NCBI GenBank assembly: GCA_964431655.1 | Contig: CAYSKJ010000023.1 | Coordinates: 1 to 27,896, forward strand | Direction of reading: 5' to 3' | Source: CAYMEV01 sp964431655 [NCBI: uncultured bacterium] | Lineage (GTDB): Bacteria; CAYMEV01 | DNA: 27,896 nucleotides | In this document: positions 16,366-24,896 of the stretch, in pieces | Position numbering within the stretch: position 1 is the first letter of the stretch | Layout: the number at the start of each line of letters is the position of its first letter | Program-made: the position numbers and the translations under genes | The notes under the pieces: generated by a model | What the model was told of the DNA's origin: nothing | Databases searched by the model: none | What the model saw: the letters and a program-made list of their open reading frames with translations, nothing else

Positions 16366-16758
16366 TTAATTAGTGTTTATTTTATTCTGACAGTCTCTGC
16401 AGATTCCTGCAAATTCAATCTTAAAATCAATTTCCTTAAAGCCTGTGGACTCCTCAACCTTACCCAGGATATGCTCAGCAGTGCTGCAGGATACATCCTC
16501 AAGCTTATTGCAGTATCTGCATCTTATATGAAAGTGCTTTTCTGTATTGCCGTCATATCTCCTCTTTGTGTATCCAAAGTCAAGCCTTTCAATAATCCCT
16601 TTTCTCTCAAAGAAATCAAGGTTTCTGTAAATAGTGCCCAGGCTTATATTATTCAGTCTGGTTCTTACCCTATCATATATATCCTGAGCCGTAGGGTGGT
16701 CATGGGAATTCCTTAAAATATCAAGTATCACTTTCCTGTTCAGGCTTTGCCGGTCCAT
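16366..16758 (-). CDS. perR: Fur-family peroxide-sensing repressor PerR
   Basis: A 130-aa metalloregulator: a winged-helix DNA-binding domain (about 1-70) followed by the dimerisation domain. All five regulatory-metal ligands of Bacillus PerR have counterparts: His21 (HPTA), Asp69 (RYDG), His75 and His77 (KHFHIRC), and Asp88 (KLEDV). An Asp at the last position is typical of PerR, while Fur usually has Glu. The structural zinc site is Cys80, Cys83, Cys120 and Cys123. Oxidation of the site by peroxide would release the repressor from DNA. It is the first gene of an operon with rbr, dfx and ftn, and its own promoter overlaps an AT-rich palindrome, suggesting autoregulation. AAGGA precedes the ATG. 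Confidence 0.93.
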   Translation of the reverse strand: MDRQSLNRKVILDILRNSHDHPTAQDIYDRVRTRLNNISLGTIYRNLDFFERKGIIERLDFGYTKRRYDGNTEKHFHIRCRYCNKLEDVSCSTAEHILGKVEESTGFKEIDFKIEFAGICRDCQNKINTN

Positions 16759-16784
16759 ATATATTCCTTATAGTAATGATTCCT

Positions 16785-16812
16785 ATTATTATTTAATAAT
16801 GAAATTTGTCAA
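16785..16812 (-). promoter_or_regulatory. perR operon promoter with overlapping PerR-type operator
   Basis: On the minus strand a perfect TTGACA (16807-16812) and AATAAT (16785-16790, 5/6) are spaced by 16 bases. An AT-rich near-palindrome at 16785-16800 (ATTATT, four bases, AATAAT) covers the -10 and much of the spacer. A second weaker half-match to the Bacillus PerR box TTATAATNATTATAA lies at 16768-16782 (10 of 14). A repressor bound here would block RNA polymerase. The operator assignment is inference from position and gene identity. Confidence 0.6.
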
Positions 16813-16849
16813 TAAAAATATTTTATTTTTACATTTTTGTATAAAACGC

Positions 16850-19800
16850 TCATTCTTTACAGGATTCGCCATGTTCTTTCATGAATTGCTCAATTTCCAG
16901 GGATGTTCGGCATTCCTTCATAATTTCCAGCAAAAATCCGTAGTTTCTTCTGGTTTCAGGATGTGTTTTTCCGAATTTTTTGACATTTATTTCCCATGCC
17001 TGCCTGCAGTCCTTTAAAGCAGGTTCGTAATCCTTGACTGCATAGAAAGCTCTGGCGAGATTGCTGAGTACAACAGCTGTGTTAGGGTGGTCATTTCCCA
17101 GGGTACGGCTGATTATTTCGAATGCTTTTCTGTAACAGGTAATTGCCTTTTTGTAATCTTTCTTGCCTATACAGGCATCCCCCATGCTGTCATAAGATTC
17201 TCCAATGGAGGGATGATCTTCACCAAACAGTTTTTTCCGGATATCCAGTGCTTTCTGAAAATTATCCAGCGCTTCTTCATACCTTGCCCGGCTGTGATAG
17301 ACATAACCTATGCTGTTGCGACAGTAGCTTACCTTCAGGTGAAGCTCACCGAAAAAAGAAAGATATATGTCATGGGCCCTGTTGTAATAATCAAGGGCAA
17401 GCTCATATTTCTTGTCTTCAAAATAAATCAGCCCTATATTCATGAGGGAATCAGCAGTTTGTTCATGGTTTTCACCGAATATATCCCTCCTTATATCAAG
17501 GGATTTCCTGTAATACTTCAGCGCCTTTTCATAATCTCTAAGCTTATAATAAAGTACTCCTATATTATTAAAGGCTTTGGCAATATTGGTATTACTGCCC
17601 CTGTAAAAGGATTTCTGTATATTTAGCACCTTTTTAAAATATTTCAGGGATAAACGGTATCTGCCTTGATGCAGCAAAACTGTTGCAATATTTATATAAT
17701 AACTGCACAGCTCTATATTTTCCCTTCCGGAGTGCTGGCTTTGAAGATTGAGAGCTTTATTATAGTAATGCAGGGCCTTATTGAATTCACCGCATATAAA
17801 ATGCACATTGCCGAGGCAGTTGAGGGGAGCCGTTGTTTCTAAAGCGTCAAGGCCGAATTGTTCTGAAAATATGTCCAGTGACCTGCTGAAATGATCCTTT
17901 GCGAGGGCGTAGTCACTCTTTGCCAGAAAGACATCACCCTTTAACATCAATATCTCCGGTATGTGGCTCCTGTTCTCGCTACTTTTGTGCCGGCAGACAG
18001 ACCCGGCTTCATCAAGCCTTTTAAGTACCTGGCTGAAATCCCCCAACTGCAGGTAAACTCGGGATTCCTTCAACAGTATATCAACATAGGCACTGCTTTT
18101 TTCACCCTGGCATCTGCAGGCAATTCTGGATGCTTTGCTGTAAAAATCCAGAGCAGGGGAAAATTTTCCCGCATCAAGGCAAGTATCGGCCAGGCAACGA
18201 TAAATCTCATAAATTTTCATACTGCAATGGGAATAGGATTGAAGAGCCAGTTTGAGTGCCCGGTTATAATAATTCAGGAGTATCTCGGGGTCTTTGGATC
18301 TCTTTTTTAGTATATCTGCACTTTTTAAAATGTAATCCACAGCCTTACCCGTATAGCCCGCTTTGTCATAATGATAGGCAATTTCATCGGCGTATCTTTC
18401 CATGCACCCGGAGGACAATAACTCCATGGAGGCCGCTATAAGGGCATGATAATGCTTATAATCATCAGTTGACTTTCTGATGATATTTCTGATCAGATTG
18501 TTTGATACCTGGTAAACCAGCTTGATTCCGTCTATTTCAGCAACTCTCTCGCCTTTTATAAGTTCATATTTTTCAAGGTCCTTTGTAATATTACTTATGT
18601 CATTATCCTCATATTCATGAAACATTTGGCATAAACTGGTGAAGGGAAGAGGGATTCTAAGAAGTCCAAGACATTTAAGGACAGGTTCATATCCTTTCCT
18701 TGAAAGGAATGAGATAACCCTTTTTGTCAAAATATCCTGAATATTATCGGGTATTTCAAAATTTTCCAAATCCTCATTAAACTGCCATCCGCCAGGAACC
18801 CTGTCAATAATGCCGTTTTTGATAGCATATTTAATAAATTCACTTAGAAAAAACGGATTTCCCCCGCTTATTCTAATATATTTCTTTAAATCATCAATAA
18901 AAGACTCCTTTATATTGTTTCTCCCGAAAACATTGGATATATACTCCATTGTCTCCTCTTTTCTGAAGGGTTCCAGCTCCCAGTGCATGAGCATCCCCCT
19001 GCTTTCAATACCCATTAATGCAGCCGGCATGCATGATAAGGCTTCATTATTAATGCTGGCGAAGATCTTCAGGCTTCCGCTTCCTTTCCCGCCTTTACTG
19101 CCGGAAAGCATCATCCTGGCCATAACCTCACTGCTTTGCTTATCAAGCCAGTGAATATTATCAAAGTAGAGCACCACAGTACTCTGCACCTGTTGCCGGT
19201 AATCCAGTAAAAGGTTTGCAACAGACTGCACGAGAATATCATGCCTTTCCTCACTGCTGTTCTGAATTAGAACTTCATTGCATTTCTCGGGCCTGGTTAT
19301 ACCCAGCTCTTCCCCTAACTTCCGGTATTTTTCTGAAAGAAAAGGGTTTAAAAGATGCATAACCTGTATAAGAATTTGATTTACTGCAAAAAAAGGGATT
19401 TTTACCTCCCTGGAACACTCTGCCTCATAAAAAGGAATGCCCTGAAGCATGCAGTGTTTTTTCAATTCCTTGAATATCATGCTTTTGCCATAGCCCTGGT
19501 TTGAAGAAAGTATATGCAGTCTGTCTTTTCCCGACCGTTTTTCCAGAACATCTTTCATCATTTCAAGCTCATTTTTCCTGTCAGTAAAAGCAACCCCCAT
19601 CACATAGGCATCCTTGGTTTCCTTTGTCTCGAGCTTTATGGAATAATCCAGCTTCTGATTAATCTCATTAATAATCTGTATGCATGATCTGTACCTGCGC
19701 TCCGGGTCAAAAGCAGTCATTTTTCCTATTATTCCCCCCAGCTCGTGAGGCCTGATATTTTTTATGTTCTTTTCATGGGATTCATTATAAAGAAGATTAT

Positions 19801-20476
19801 CGGACAGTATGTCAATAATCTCGCTTATGCTGACAGTTTCAGAAAACAGGGTGTGTTTTGTAAGCATTTCAAGAAAAACAATACCCAGGGAATATATATC
19901 TACCCTGTAATCACCCTTCTTTAGCAATACCTCGGGTGCAATATAGGAAATGGAACCTTTGACCTTGCTGTGGTCGATCTCTCCCAGGTCGGAAATTCCG
20001 AAGTCAGTGTATTTTACTCTGTCTTTTGTAAGGATTATATTGCTGGGTTTTATATCCCTGTATACTATATCCCTGCTGTGGATAAAATCCAGGCCTCTTA
20101 AAAGGTCAACCATTATCCTTATGCAGGAGTCCGTGTCCTTCAGGCCCTTTTCCGACAGCACAGCTTTGAGGGTTCTCCCGGAAAGGTATTCCATTGTAAT
20201 ATAATAACAGGACTTTTCAGCATCATGGCCAAAGAGATATACATCCACCAGGTTGGGGTGTTTCAGTCTTGTCATTATTTCATATTCTTTTTTGAAAACC
20301 TTCAAGACACTGGTGTTCTTCAGCAGACCCGGTTTGATTGTTTTTAATGCTATGAGAGATTCAGCCTTCAGAATGTCCCTTGCTTTATAAACAACCCCCA
20401 TGCCCCCTTCCCCGATAATGTCTTCAATCCTGTAGCGCTTGTTAATTACCGAGGATTTTTCAAAATGCGTGTGCAT
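16850..20476 (-). CDS. Ser/Thr protein kinase fused to a STAND/AAA-type ATPase and kinesin-light-chain-type TPRs
   Basis: A 1208-aa multidomain signalling protein. Residues about 15-275 are a Hanks-type kinase: GEGGMGVV (22-29), Lys45, catalytic Asp141 in YRDIKPSN, and DFG 158-160, so it looks active. Residues about 295-560 are an AAA_16/STAND-like ATPase with Walker A-like NQGYGKS (326-332), where the first glycine of GxxxxGKS is replaced, and a Walker B-like VVLYFDNIHWLD. From about 700 to 1190 there are many TPRs, including about seven 42-residue repeats of the kinesin-light-chain type (RRDIFGENHEQTADSLMNIG). No membrane helix is seen. The architecture resembles PknK-like kinases. It ends 91 bases before perR without a clear terminator. 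Substrates are unknown. Confidence 0.92.
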   Translation of the reverse strand: MHTHFEKSSVINKRYRIEDIIGEGGMGVVYKARDILKAESLIALKTIKPGLLKNTSVLKVFKKEYEIMTRLKHPNLVDVYLFGHDAEKSCYYITMEYLSGRTLKAVLSEKGLKDTDSCIRIMVDLLRGLDFIHSRDIVYRDIKPSNIILTKDRVKYTDFGISDLGEIDHSKVKGSISYIAPEVLLKKGDYRVDIYSLGIVFLEMLTKHTLFSETVSISEIIDILSDNLLYNESHEKNIKNIRPHELGGIIGKMTAFDPERRYRSCIQIINEINQKLDYSIKLETKETKDAYVMGVAFTDRKNELEMMKDVLEKRSGKDRLHILSSNQGYGKSMIFKELKKHCMLQGIPFYEAECSREVKIPFFAVNQILIQVMHLLNPFLSEKYRKLGEELGITRPEKCNEVLIQNSSEERHDILVQSVANLLLDYRQQVQSTVVLYFDNIHWLDKQSSEVMARMMLSGSKGGKGSGSLKIFASINNEALSCMPAALMGIESRGMLMHWELEPFRKEETMEYISNVFGRNNIKESFIDDLKKYIRISGGNPFFLSEFIKYAIKNGIIDRVPGGWQFNEDLENFEIPDNIQDILTKRVISFLSRKGYEPVLKCLGLLRIPLPFTSLCQMFHEYEDNDISNITKDLEKYELIKGERVAEIDGIKLVYQVSNNLIRNIIRKSTDDYKHYHALIAASMELLSSGCMERYADEIAYHYDKAGYTGKAVDYILKSADILKKRSKDPEILLNYYNRALKLALQSYSHCSMKIYEIYRCLADTCLDAGKFSPALDFYSKASRIACRCQGEKSSAYVDILLKESRVYLQLGDFSQVLKRLDEAGSVCRHKSSENRSHIPEILMLKGDVFLAKSDYALAKDHFSRSLDIFSEQFGLDALETTAPLNCLGNVHFICGEFNKALHYYNKALNLQSQHSGRENIELCSYYINIATVLLHQGRYRLSLKYFKKVLNIQKSFYRGSNTNIAKAFNNIGVLYYKLRDYEKALKYYRKSLDIRRDIFGENHEQTADSLMNIGLIYFEDKKYELALDYYNRAHDIYLSFFGELHLKVSYCRNSIGYVYHSRARYEEALDNFQKALDIRKKLFGEDHPSIGESYDSMGDACIGKKDYKKAITCYRKAFEIISRTLGNDHPNTAVVLSNLARAFYAVKDYEPALKDCRQAWEINVKKFGKTHPETRRNYGFLLEIMKECRTSLEIEQFMKEHGESCKE

Positions 20477-20579
20477 GTTTTTTTAACCCCCAGGGACATT
20501 AATATGGCTTTATCCTTAACCATAACAGGCCTGTCAGGCCCGATACCAAACTCATGTTTTAATTCAGGGATATATATAA

Positions 20580-20607
20580 ATATTACAGGGTGGATTCATT
20601 ATTTCAA
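20580..20607 (-). promoter_or_regulatory. Weak candidate promoter for the Ser/Thr kinase gene
   Basis: On the minus strand TTGAAA (20602-20607) and TAATAT (20580-20585) are spaced by 16 bases, just past the iscU stop codon. The -10 match is only 4/6, so this is tentative. Confidence 0.28.
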
Positions 20608-20611
20608 GCTT

Positions 20612-21247
20612 CTATTCCACAAAGCGAATATTCACCTCTTTGATGTCCCACAGTGGTTCCAGTCTCTCTTTTATCTCTTCTTTCAGGTTCTCTGCAAACT
20701 GGTGGCTCTCCTGTATATTCAGCTCTATCTGGATAATTCCGCCTTTCAGATCAATGGTCTTCACCAGATCACCTGACATCACATCCTTTCCTGTTACAGG
20801 GTTAATGACGCGTTTCAGCCGGTTTTTTACTATCTCCGGGCTGGTGGGTATTTTCTCCTTTATAAGGCCATGCTCCATCTCATAGTTTTCAATGGCAGTC
20901 TTGAGGGCTTCCGTTGAAAGAACAGCACAATGGACCTTCACAGGCGGGAGTCCGCCGAGATTGTTAAGGACATCCTCCCATGAGATATTTTTTGCTTCCT
21001 GCAGGGTTTTGTTTTTTGCCAGCTCTGTTACCACCGATGAGGCTGCTATATTTGATGCGCATCCAAAGGAGCGGAACCTGATATCTTTTATGATTTTTGT
21101 GTCTTTATCCACCTTGATATAGAGCTTTATCATATCTCCGCATGCCGGCGAACCTTCTGTAGCTGTGGCGTCAGCATCATCCATGTCACCTACATTTTTA
21201 GGATTCAGGAAATTCTCTATAGTCTTTTTTGAATAAGGTAAACTCAT
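20612..21247 (-). CDS. IscU/NifU-type Fe-S scaffold with a MIP18-like C-terminal domain
   Basis: This 211-aa protein has an N-terminal IscU domain (about 1-125) that would assemble [2Fe-2S]/[4Fe-4S] clusters from sulfur delivered by the neighbouring desulfurase. The three cluster cysteines are present: Cys36 in ACGD, Cys63 in GCASN and Cys107 in HCAVLSTEAL, with Asp38 and His106 also conserved. The C-terminal part (about 137-210, RLKRVINPVTGKDVMSGDLV...LKEEIKERLEPLWDIKEVNIRF) resembles MIP18/DUF59 (SufT-like) rather than the usual NifU thioredoxin-like CXXC domain. It has no cysteine. AGGAG precedes the ATG, 15 bases after iscS. The scaffold call is firm; the C-terminal assignment is by pattern only. 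Confidence 0.88.
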   Translation of the reverse strand: MSLPYSKKTIENFLNPKNVGDMDDADATATEGSPACGDMIKLYIKVDKDTKIIKDIRFRSFGCASNIAASSVVTELAKNKTLQEAKNISWEDVLNNLGGLPPVKVHCAVLSTEALKTAIENYEMEHGLIKEKIPTSPEIVKNRLKRVINPVTGKDVMSGDLVKTIDLKGGIIQIELNIQESHQFAENLKEEIKERLEPLWDIKEVNIRFVE

Positions 21248-21262
21248 TTACTAACTCCTGTT

Positions 21263-22435
21263 CTATTTATATAAAGGACTCAGGCGGCGCAGGTTTTCTA
21301 CGGTTTCCCTGAGTCTTTCGACTGTATAGTCCATTTCTGTTTTTGAAAGATACCGGCTGGTGCTGAACCTGATCGAGCTGTGGGCACGCTGATGGCTGAA
21401 TCCCATGGCCATCAGCACATGGCTTGCCTGAAGGCTTTTGGAAAAGCATGCTGAACCGGTAATTACAGATATACCTTTCAGGTCGAGGTGAAGGACAATG
21501 GATTCACCCTCAATATACTCAAAGGAAATATTCAGGTTATTGGGTATCCTTCTTGAAAAATCCTCAGGCCCGTTAAGGCTGATATTATCTATCTCTGATG
21601 ATATTCTGGAAAAGAGATAATCCCTGAGAAAGCCGGCTGTTGAGATATCACTTTCCTGCAAGGTTTCAACAGCCTTGCCGAATCCTGCTATACCGGGAAC
21701 ATTCTCTGTCCCTCCCCTCATATTATTCTCGGAGAACCCTCCGTAAAGAAGCTTTGACAGATTCATGCCCTTCTTTATGAACAGGGCCCCGACACCTTTA
21801 GGGCCGTATATCTTGTGCCCCGACATGGTCATGAAATCCAGGCCTGACTCTTTTGCATCAATATCGACCTGCCCGAAGGACACCGAGGCATCGGTATGGA
21901 AAAAGGCACCTTTATTATGAGCAATATCCGCAAGGGAAGATATATTCTGCAGTGCTCCCATCTCATGATTGCCGTGTAATATGCTGACAAGCAGCGTTTT
22001 TCCGTCAACAAGGCTTTTAAGGTGCTCCTCGTCAATGAGCCCATGTTTATCTACCCTGCAGTATTTTATTTCAAAACCCTTTTTCTCCAGCATTTGTGCC
22101 GTATGAAGCACAGAAAAATGCTCAATACCGGATATTATAATCTTTTTTCTATTGCTTTCCTCATTCAGCCGGGCAAGTCCCTGCAAAACGAGATTGTTGG
22201 CTTCGGTCCCCCCCGAGGTAAAAACTATCTCCCCTGGTTCAGCATTAATCTTTGAAGATATTGTAACTCGTGCCTTCTCAACCGCTTCCCTGGCTTTTAT
22301 GCCCATGGAATGAGAAAACTGGGACGATGCAATAGCATAATCCTCCACCATGAAAGATTTAATATATTCGGCTGTTTCCTCATTAACCCTGGTGGTTGCA
22401 TTATTATCAAGATAAACACTAATTATATCTGTCAT
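21263..22435 (-). CDS. iscS: Cysteine desulfurase (NifS/IscS family)
   Basis: A 390-aa PLP enzyme that converts cysteine to alanine and passes the persulfide sulfur to the scaffold encoded next to it. The PLP lysine is Lys208 in SGHKIYGPKG. His106 (IEHFSVL) and HGNHEMGALQ match the cofactor pocket. The persulfide-carrying cysteine is Cys330 in a long loop (TGSACFSKSLQASHVLMAMG), which marks the NifS/IscS class. The family's usual next residues SSG are FSK here. It could be called nifS equally well, since no iscR, hscAB or nitrogenase gene is visible. AGGAAGG precedes the ATG. It lies 33 bases after the CoA-binding protein gene and 15 bases before iscU. Confidence 0.94.
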   Translation of the reverse strand: MTDIISVYLDNNATTRVNEETAEYIKSFMVEDYAIASSQFSHSMGIKAREAVEKARVTISSKINAEPGEIVFTSGGTEANNLVLQGLARLNEESNRKKIIISGIEHFSVLHTAQMLEKKGFEIKYCRVDKHGLIDEEHLKSLVDGKTLLVSILHGNHEMGALQNISSLADIAHNKGAFFHTDASVSFGQVDIDAKESGLDFMTMSGHKIYGPKGVGALFIKKGMNLSKLLYGGFSENNMRGGTENVPGIAGFGKAVETLQESDISTAGFLRDYLFSRISSEIDNISLNGPEDFSRRIPNNLNISFEYIEGESIVLHLDLKGISVITGSACFSKSLQASHVLMAMGFSHQRAHSSIRFSTSRYLSKTEMDYTVERLRETVENLRRLSPLYK

Positions 22436-22468
22436 AAAAACCTTCCTCTAAGACCAGTATTTTAGCAC

Positions 22469-22888
22469 TTATTCCAGCGATTTCAAATATTTTACATGCT
22501 CCTTGTAAATGCACCGGTCCATAATGAAAAGAATATCATTCTCATATGCCAGCTTCTGCAGGCTTTTGCTTTCCACCCCTTCGGGAAGCCAGAGGGCTTT
22601 GGGCTTCACCAGCAGGATATCATCGGCAAAAGAATCTGCACGGGCCTTATTTACAAATAAAAGAATCATGTCAGGCACTGGCTGTATATCCCTCAGACTT
22701 CTGTATACTCTAAGCCCCAGGATGTTTTCCTGGTCCCCCGGATAGACCGGGTAAACAGTAAAGCCCTTTTTTATCAGGTACCTGCCGATGCTGTTGGAGG
22801 TTTTCTCTTTTTTCGGGGATAAGCCCACAAATCCTATGGTCTTCACCGATTCAAAGATTTTCCTTTCAGTACTGTTTAGATCAGTCAT
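22469..22888 (-). CDS. CoA-binding domain protein (YccU-like)
   Basis: A 139-aa Rossmann-fold protein of the CoA_binding_2 family. The family start TIGFVGLSPKKEKTSNSIGRYLIKKGF lies near residue 17, and PDMILLFVNKARADSFADDIL and KALWLPEGV follow, as in YccU-like proteins. The role of the family is not established; CoA binding is known from structures and from the related domain of succinyl-CoA synthetase. An upstream TTG at 22921 would add 11 residues, but the ATG at 22886-22888 has GGGAGG nine bases before it, so I use that start. It is placed between copA and iscS, probably in the same transcript as at least iscS. Confidence 0.88.
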   Translation of the reverse strand: MTDLNSTERKIFESVKTIGFVGLSPKKEKTSNSIGRYLIKKGFTVYPVYPGDQENILGLRVYRSLRDIQPVPDMILLFVNKARADSFADDILLVKPKALWLPEGVESKSLQKLAYENDILFIMDRCIYKEHVKYLKSLE

Positions 22889-22953
22889 ACGAATTATCCT
22901 CCCTGAATAAAGACCGTGCAATTATTATGTATATCCGGTATATTTTCAATAAA

Positions 22954-24882
22954 TTAATTTTCCCTGTAAGCTGCAAAGCTGGGCTGATACCTCTTTAACA
23001 GCAGAGACAGGCTGACTACAGTAAAGGAACTCATGGCCATGGCAAAACCGGCGTATTCCGGCCTGAATATGGTTCCCGTAAAGGGAAAAAGCAGACCGCA
23101 TGCCATGGGAACCAGGAGCATATTATAGCAGAAAGCCCAGAATATGTTCTGTTTTATCCTCCTCATGACCCTCCTGCTAAGCTCGATAGCCGCAGGCACG
23201 TTAAGCAGAGTATCCCTGGAAAGCACAATATCACCGGTTTCTATGGCAATGTCAGTCCCCCTGCCCACAGCCATTCCCAGATCGGACAGGGCAAGAGCTG
23301 GGGCATCATTTATTCCGTCGCCCACAAAGGCCACCCTTCTGCCCCTGGACTGCATCTCCTTGATATAAGAAGACTTCTCGGCAGGAAGCAGGTTAGCCAT
23401 GAAGTGCTCTATACCGGACTGCCTGCAGATGGATGCGGCAGTCTCCACATTATCCCCTGTCAGCAGATGCACATCAAGCCCCCACTTTTTCAGGATATCC
23501 ACAGCAGGTCCCGTAGAATTTTTCAGCTGGTCAGATATGGCCACAATACCGGCAAATTTCCTGTCAATAGCCGCAGAAATTACCGTATTTGCCTCTTTTT
23601 CCAGCTCGCTTATCCTGAAGAGAGCTTCCCTGGCAACAGGCCCCGATATGCTCTCAATATATTCTATCTTGCCGATATGCACTATTTTGCCTTCGACTGT
23701 CCCCTGGACGCCCCTGCCTTCGGCAGATTCAAAACTCTCTGGGGTTACAAGACTTATATTCTCATCCCTGGCCTTTTTAACTATAGCATCGGCCAGGGGG
23801 TGCTGAGACTCCTTTTCAACGCTGGCAAGGAAAAACAAAAGCTTCCTTTCATCAATACCATAACCTTCTACAGTACCGACTTCAGGCTTTCCCACAGTAA
23901 TGGTGCCTGTCTTGTCAAATACGACTGAATCAATCCTTCCCGCTGTCTCCAGGGCATTGCCATTCTTGATTAATATTCCCAGCTCAGCACCCTTGCCCAC
24001 ACCGACCGTTACTGCAGTAGGTGTCGCCAGACCCAGGGCGCAGGGGCATGCCACTACAAGGACAGCTATAAGGGCATTAATGGCAAGCATGGTATTATCG
24101 CCTCCACTTACACTCTCAGGAACTATAAAATACCATGCAATAAAGGAACTGACTGCAATAAACAGTATCACAGGTATAAAATAAGATACCACCCTGTCAG
24201 CAATATGCTGTATCCTGGGCCTGGAATTCTGGGCTTCCTCTACCAGCCGGATTATATGGCTAAGGAGAGTATCTCCGCCAACCTTTTCTGCCCGGAATCT
24301 GATGGTATTGTTTATATTTATAGTACCTCCTACAGCATGGTCTCCCTCTGTCTTTTTTACAGCCATAGGCTCACCGGTTATCATGGATTCATCTACATAG
24401 GTAAATCCGCCGGTAATCCTGCCATCTGCCGGTATCCTTTCTCCAGGCTTTACTACGACAATATCCCCTGCCCTGATATCTTCCACAGGTATAAGGAAGG
24501 AACCGTCGCCCCTTTCTACAAGGGCATTTTTTGGTACGAGGCCTATCAGTTTTTTTAGAGCCTGGGATGTTTTGCCTTTGGCTCTCTCCTCAAGATATCT
24601 ACCCAGGGATAAAAAGGCCGCAAGCATGACGACTGTATCGTAGAATATGAATTCATGGGCAGGAAGCATACCGAATGTGGCCAAAAGGCTGGAGACAAAA
24701 GCCACGCTTATGCCCATGGAATACATAACATCCATATTGAGATTCAATGATCTAAGGGCCATGAATGCTGCCCTGATTATGGGCATTCCTGTAAAGAAAA
24801 AAGCCGGAAGGGCGATCAAAAGCATCAGGAAATAGATATTTATGTAAAATATCTGGTGTAATCCCGAATGATGAATGCCCAT
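22954..24882 (-). CDS. copA: Copper-exporting P1B-type ATPase core (CopA), probably the -1 frameshift extension of the upstream HMA gene
   Basis: This ORF carries the P1B-ATPase core: TGEP (169-172), the metal-site CPC (279-281), DKTGT (323-327, phosphorylated Asp), a catalytic HP in ESQHPL, TGDN and GDGINDAPAL. The Cu(I)-specific YN (CYNMLLVP) and MxxSS (AMAMSS) motifs are present near the C-terminus. The first ATG (24882) has no Shine-Dalgarno and falls inside the first transmembrane helix. Upstream in this frame the codons still encode that helix (LLNQAIIGFIASIAL) back to a run of nine A, where the frame joins the HMA gene by a -1 shift. The joined protein would be 814 aa (829 from the earlier ATG), normal for a two-HMA CopA. 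I think the ATG given here is not the real start. Confidence 0.93.
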   Translation of the reverse strand: MGIHHSGLHQIFYINIYFLMLLIALPAFFFTGMPIIRAAFMALRSLNLNMDVMYSMGISVAFVSSLLATFGMLPAHEFIFYDTVVMLAAFLSLGRYLEERAKGKTSQALKKLIGLVPKNALVERGDGSFLIPVEDIRAGDIVVVKPGERIPADGRITGGFTYVDESMITGEPMAVKKTEGDHAVGGTININNTIRFRAEKVGGDTLLSHIIRLVEEAQNSRPRIQHIADRVVSYFIPVILFIAVSSFIAWYFIVPESVSGGDNTMLAINALIAVLVVACPCALGLATPTAVTVGVGKGAELGILIKNGNALETAGRIDSVVFDKTGTITVGKPEVGTVEGYGIDERKLLFFLASVEKESQHPLADAIVKKARDENISLVTPESFESAEGRGVQGTVEGKIVHIGKIEYIESISGPVAREALFRISELEKEANTVISAAIDRKFAGIVAISDQLKNSTGPAVDILKKWGLDVHLLTGDNVETAASICRQSGIEHFMANLLPAEKSSYIKEMQSRGRRVAFVGDGINDAPALALSDLGMAVGRGTDIAIETGDIVLSRDTLLNVPAAIELSRRVMRRIKQNIFWAFCYNMLLVPMACGLLFPFTGTIFRPEYAGFAMAMSSFTVVSLSLLLKRYQPSFAAYREN

Positions 24883-24896
24883 AAGGGCAATACTGG

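Noticed and set aside
16813-16831. AT-only hairpin TAAAAATA/TATTTTTA as a terminator of the kinase gene
   Set aside because: There are no GC pairs and it overlaps the upstream part of the perR promoter; an 8-bp AT stem is expected by chance in such AT-rich DNA.
17087-17626. 179-aa plus-strand ORF
   Set aside because: It lies opposite the TPR repeats of the Ser/Thr kinase gene. No family motif or ribosome-binding site supports it; it is a shadow of a repeat-rich coding region.
20452-20565. Short minus-strand frame upstream of the Ser/Thr kinase (reads GIGPDRPVMVKDKAILMSLGV)
   Set aside because: It looks protein-like but is only about 38 codons between stops, lacks a good ribosome-binding site and overlaps the kinase start in another frame.
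20465-20776. Plus-strand ORF near the Ser/Thr kinase promoter region
   Set aside because: It overlaps iscU and the kinase start on the other strand and shows no motif.
22889-22921. TTG start for the CoA-binding protein
   Set aside because: The ATG at 22886-22888 has GGGAGG at correct spacing, while the TTG has none.
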